Origin: Monocercomonoides exilis
Lineage: Eukaryota > Preaxostyla > Oxymonadida > Polymastigidae
Assembly: GCA_001643675.2 (NCBI GenBank)
Contig: LSRY02000011.1
Coordinates: 868,001-932,000 of the forward strand
Length of the DNA: 64,000 nt
Direction of reading: 5' to 3'
Shown here: positions 61,643 through 64,000 of the stretch, one piece after another
Layout: every line of letters starts with the position of its first letter
How positions within the stretch are numbered: the first letter of the stretch is position 1
Position numbers and translations under genes: made by a program
Notes under the pieces: generated by a model
Databases searched by the model: none
The model's input: only the letters and a program-made list of their open reading frames with translations
What the model was told of the DNA's origin: nothing

Positions 61643-61890
61643 GAGATATGGTATATCAGCTATAGATCCATCTCGATAAAGATCAATCAATATTATCTAT
61701 TTATGTTTATCTGATGGTTGTTATCATCTTGTATAATAAGTTGGAATAGGCAATGATAATAGGTAGAGATCGAGAGTTATTGCTGATATTCTTAGGGGTT
61801 TATCATGATTTGATTTTCAGTGATGTTCCATAATGAAGGAGTTATTGACTGCGTAATCGATATGTATCTATAGCTGACATACCATATCTC
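61643..61890. repeat. inverted repeat with 35-bp arms, possible end of mobile element
   Basis: 61643-61677 matches the reverse complement of 61856-61890 at 32 of 35 positions; the shared cores are GAGATATGGTAT and TCAGCTATAGAT. The interior (61678-61855) has no frame. The repeat lies between the last host gene and the first gene of the virus-like element, so it may be a subterminal hairpin, a small MITE or a regulatory hairpin. Short AAAGATTAACTG direct repeats follow at about 61909-61932. Confidence 0.7.
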
Positions 61891-62042
61891 CAAGGAGAAG
61901 ATTAGCTAAAAGATTAACTGAAAGATTAACTGGAGTGTCGAAGATAGTGAATTAGTGTGAACATGTGTTGTATGTTGAAGGTGTGAGCGTTGGTGAAAAT
62001 CGCAAATAAAAATAATTGATTAAGTTTTTTGTTTTATAGTAA

Positions 62043-62255
62043 ATGGGTCGGAAGAAGATATACGCAACTGTGGAAGAAGCGAAAGCGGCTCAACAGAAAC
62101 AAATTAAACAGTTTCAGGAAAAACATAAAGAAGAAACTAAGTGTTACAACGAACATGTATCTGAAAAACAGAAGAAGTTGATGAAGATATTGAGGAGAAA
62201 GCTTATCGAAAATTACGAGCTGTTAGATGAGATGATGGAAAAAGTTAATGGTTAA
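62043..62255 (+). CDS. small basic helical protein of the virus-like element (frame continues to 62465 if TAA is read through)
   Basis: The frame starts MGRKKIYATVEEAKAAQQKQ and encodes 70 Lys/Glu-rich, probably helical residues before TAA at 62253. In the same frame the sequence then continues through TAA at 62268, 62322 and 62325 to 'AWKYWVKSPSFSPVPGAPGQ' and a basic end, stopping at TAA-TGA (62460-62465). No in-frame TGA occurs until 62463. The downstream part looks protein-like, so either the gene is interrupted or TAA is read as an amino acid in this element. 'GRKKIYAT.EEA' type starts occur in small proteins of eukaryotic DNA elements, but I cannot assign a function. The gene is convergent with the helicase gene, whose TAA at 62498 is 32 bp away. 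Confidence 0.5.
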   Translation: MGRKKIYATVEEAKAAQQKQIKQFQEKHKEETKCYNEHVSEKQKKLMKILRRKLIENYELLDEMMEKVNG

Positions 62256-62497
62256 GGTGAATGTGTTTAATTTTGGTTAAAAGAGTTAATTGTTTTGCCT
62301 GGACGGGTTAAACTGGGCAGGTAATAAGTGTGTGCTGTGGCGTGGAAATATTGGGTTAAATCTCCTAGCTTTTCACCTGTACCGGGTGCACCGGGTCAAT
62401 TCCATTCTCCAAAATATGTGGACAAACGGGCAAAGAGAGCAAAGTGGGCAAAATTCATTTAATGAGTAAAAACAAAACAGTAACATTTCTGTTATTA

Positions 62498-63586
62498 TTA
62501 ATTATCCTCTTCTTCGAATATCGTTTGTTTGCACATTTGTTTGCATTCATCTTTCAATATAAAATGCCATGATCGTATTCCATTTATAGATTTTTGTTTA
62601 CGTTCACATTTATCTTTCAGTTGCAGTTGGAAGTTCTTGTCTTTAATTTCAACAGGTTTACAGAGGAGAGCTTCTGTACAATTCATTCCAACATATAGCT
62701 CGTCGTAATGATTGCAAATCCACATTTCCAACGGACTTTTGCTTGCTTCTATAATATCTATTTTAGCCTCTGTCATTGGTATTGATCTAACGTTAAATGG
62801 AGAAAGGTCTTTGTTCATCAAATATGTGAGCAAATTGTCATTAAACTCTGTCGTAAATGAAAAACATAGCTGTTTGAAATAATCGAAATTGTTCTTGTAT
62901 TTACCGTTACATGCAAGAACAACATATCTGCGATCGCCTGTTTCTATCTTTACAGGAAATGAGTGGTTTGTAATAAATATAAAATTAGCCACATTCTCGG
63001 CGGTTCTACGAGGTTGATTCTTCTCGTTTATTCTAGTAAAGTTTTTTGTTATTACAGACTTCAACGCATTGAAATTTGCTTATTTATCGTCTCCACAATT
63101 TTTCAGTTCATTCAAAACTATCATCATTTTGGTTTCAACAACAGAGTTGAAGTTTCCAGTTAATTCTCCAATTTCTGTGACATTTCTCCTTGAATAACAA
63201 GCGAATAGTTCATATATAACATCTGTGGATCTGTTTTTCCCAATACCTTGAACACCTTTCAATGTTAATGTTGTTTCATTTTTCATTCCAGAGTGTTGAA
63301 CAATGGTTGCAATCCAGTTAATAACATATTCATATTCGTTGTCGTTGGAATCAGTAATTACCTCTCGAACAAAGTCAAGAAACATTGAGATTATTTCCAT
63401 AACTTCATGTTCTCGTAAATTGTATTTGAAACCTTGAAATATTGAGAATACATTAGCTGTATCTTTTGCGTTAAACACAATACCTTGCAATGTTCGTTTC
63501 GACAAACAAGACAGTAGAATGTCTTATGCTGTTGTTGTTTTATGTTCAGTTTACCACAGTTTAATCATTTTTAAATTACGTGTCAT
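62498..63586 (-). CDS. superfamily 3 (D5-like, DUF5906-type) primase-helicase of a virus-like/Polinton-like element, interrupted by in-frame TAA codons
   Basis: This encodes the helicase part of a replication protein as found in Polintons, virophages and related DNA elements. A Walker A-like 'KGVQGIGKNR' (GKN rather than GKS/T, which I recall in some DUF5906 members) is followed by 'MMIVLNELKN' as Walker B-like. The 'FIFITNHSFPVKIETGDRRY' sensor and arginine region and 'NNFDYFKQL' come next, all in family order. The standard-code frame is broken by TAA at 63082-63080 between the Walker B and sensor segments, with both sides clearly one domain. Further TAA codons lie at 63526-63524 and 63553-63551 if the gene begins at the ATG at 63586. 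With those codons read as Gln, the ATG overlaps the TGA of the upstream gene (63585-63583). The end is unclear: three TAA codons in a row occur at 62500-62492. Confidence 0.7.
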
Positions 63587-64000
63587 ATTTATGTCTGAAA
63601 CAATCGTTATTCCCTAACGTTTGTATTATATATTGAAATCTTTTTGAATATACATTGCACCTGTTTCAATAAGTCATATATAACTCTCGACAAATAACTA
63701 ATAACATCATCAGCTATTTTGAATTGTTTTGTCTCAGTTTTTCGTCGAATGTCTGTCATGAAAAACGAATCAGACATATCAAATGGTTTAACGATGTTGC
63801 TGACGTTTCTCAGAAACGGTAATATCTCGTTTGTGTTATAGTCATTATTCAATATCTTGAACGTATTAACTAATACAAATGCCGATGACCTCAAACATCT
63901 GTGTCGTTGTTTTGCAACATAATAGTTATCACGAGCTTTAGCTGTTAAATTGTCACTGTTTTGTACTCTGCAGTAAGCTTATTCGATATGCTCATTCGGT
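63583..64000 (-). CDS. partial gene upstream of the helicase, probably primase-helicase N-terminal region or a separate element protein
   Basis: The frame enters the window at its right edge and is open except for TAA at 63981-63979, 63609-63607 and 63591-63589. It ends at TGA (63585-63583), which overlaps the helicase ATG. The sequence includes 'LTAKARDNYYVAKQRHRC', 'FKILNNDYNTNEILPFLRN' and 'FKIADDVISYLSRVIYDLL'. It is charged and helical, with no catalytic motif visible in this part. It lies in the same orientation as the helicase and in a different frame. Under the standard code it would be two truncated pieces; under a TAR=Gln reading it is one continuous partial gene. Confidence 0.5.

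Overview
The window looks like nuclear DNA of a flagellated anaerobic protist, most probably an oxymonad (Preaxostyla) close to Monocercomonoides. Four things point there. (1) A degenerate gene at 25.9-27.2 kb belongs to a repeated coiled-coil family that I associate from memory with Monocercomonoides. (2) A 2,612-residue surface protein pairs a beta-helix-like ectodomain with a degenerate kinase-like tail, an architecture I associate with oxymonads. (3) Genes carry many short spliceosomal introns, often 50-75 nt, with a GTNTGN donor. (4) There is a flagellar protein gene (CFAP96-like). Host genes use TAA, TAG and TGA as stops, so the nuclear code appears standard. Intergenic DNA is very AT-rich and coding DNA less so.

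Layout. 0-10 kb is gene-dense: the 5' part of a Pecanex-like (PCNX4-type) membrane protein gene, a five-exon CFAP96-like gene, a divergent RFT1-like flippase gene, a small spliced gene, and a papain-family protease fused to a Frizzled-like cysteine-rich domain. 10-14 kb is gene-poor and holds two adjacent inverted repeats, one with perfect 408-bp arms. 14.3-22.1 kb is the giant receptor-like gene. 22.2-30.9 kb is gene-poor, with a few small spliced genes, the decayed repeated-family gene and a decayed DDE transposase. 30.9-36.6 kb has a coiled-coil gene divergent from a Ulp1-type SUMO protease gene. 36.9-53.8 kb is one uninterrupted 16.9-kb reading frame for a disordered Ser/Gln/Glu-rich protein. 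54.4-61.0 kb has an 11-exon VPS45 gene divergent from a tandem zinc-finger (SLX4-like?) gene. 61.6-64.0 kb enters a virus-like mobile element carrying a D5/DUF5906-type superfamily 3 helicase.

How the genes relate. There are no operons. Pairs of genes share very short divergent intergenic spaces (65, 109 and 117 bp). Several genes serve housekeeping endomembrane roles: RFT1 in N-glycan assembly, VPS45 in SNARE-mediated fusion at Golgi/endosome. Two encode secreted or surface proteins.

The most unusual region is the right end. Three reading frames of the virus-like element are broken by TAA or TAG. If those codons are read as glutamine, the frames join, and two genes on the minus strand meet at an ATGA stop/start overlap. 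This suggests an element that evolved under, or still uses, a TAR=Gln code inside a standard-code genome. Simple decay remains possible.
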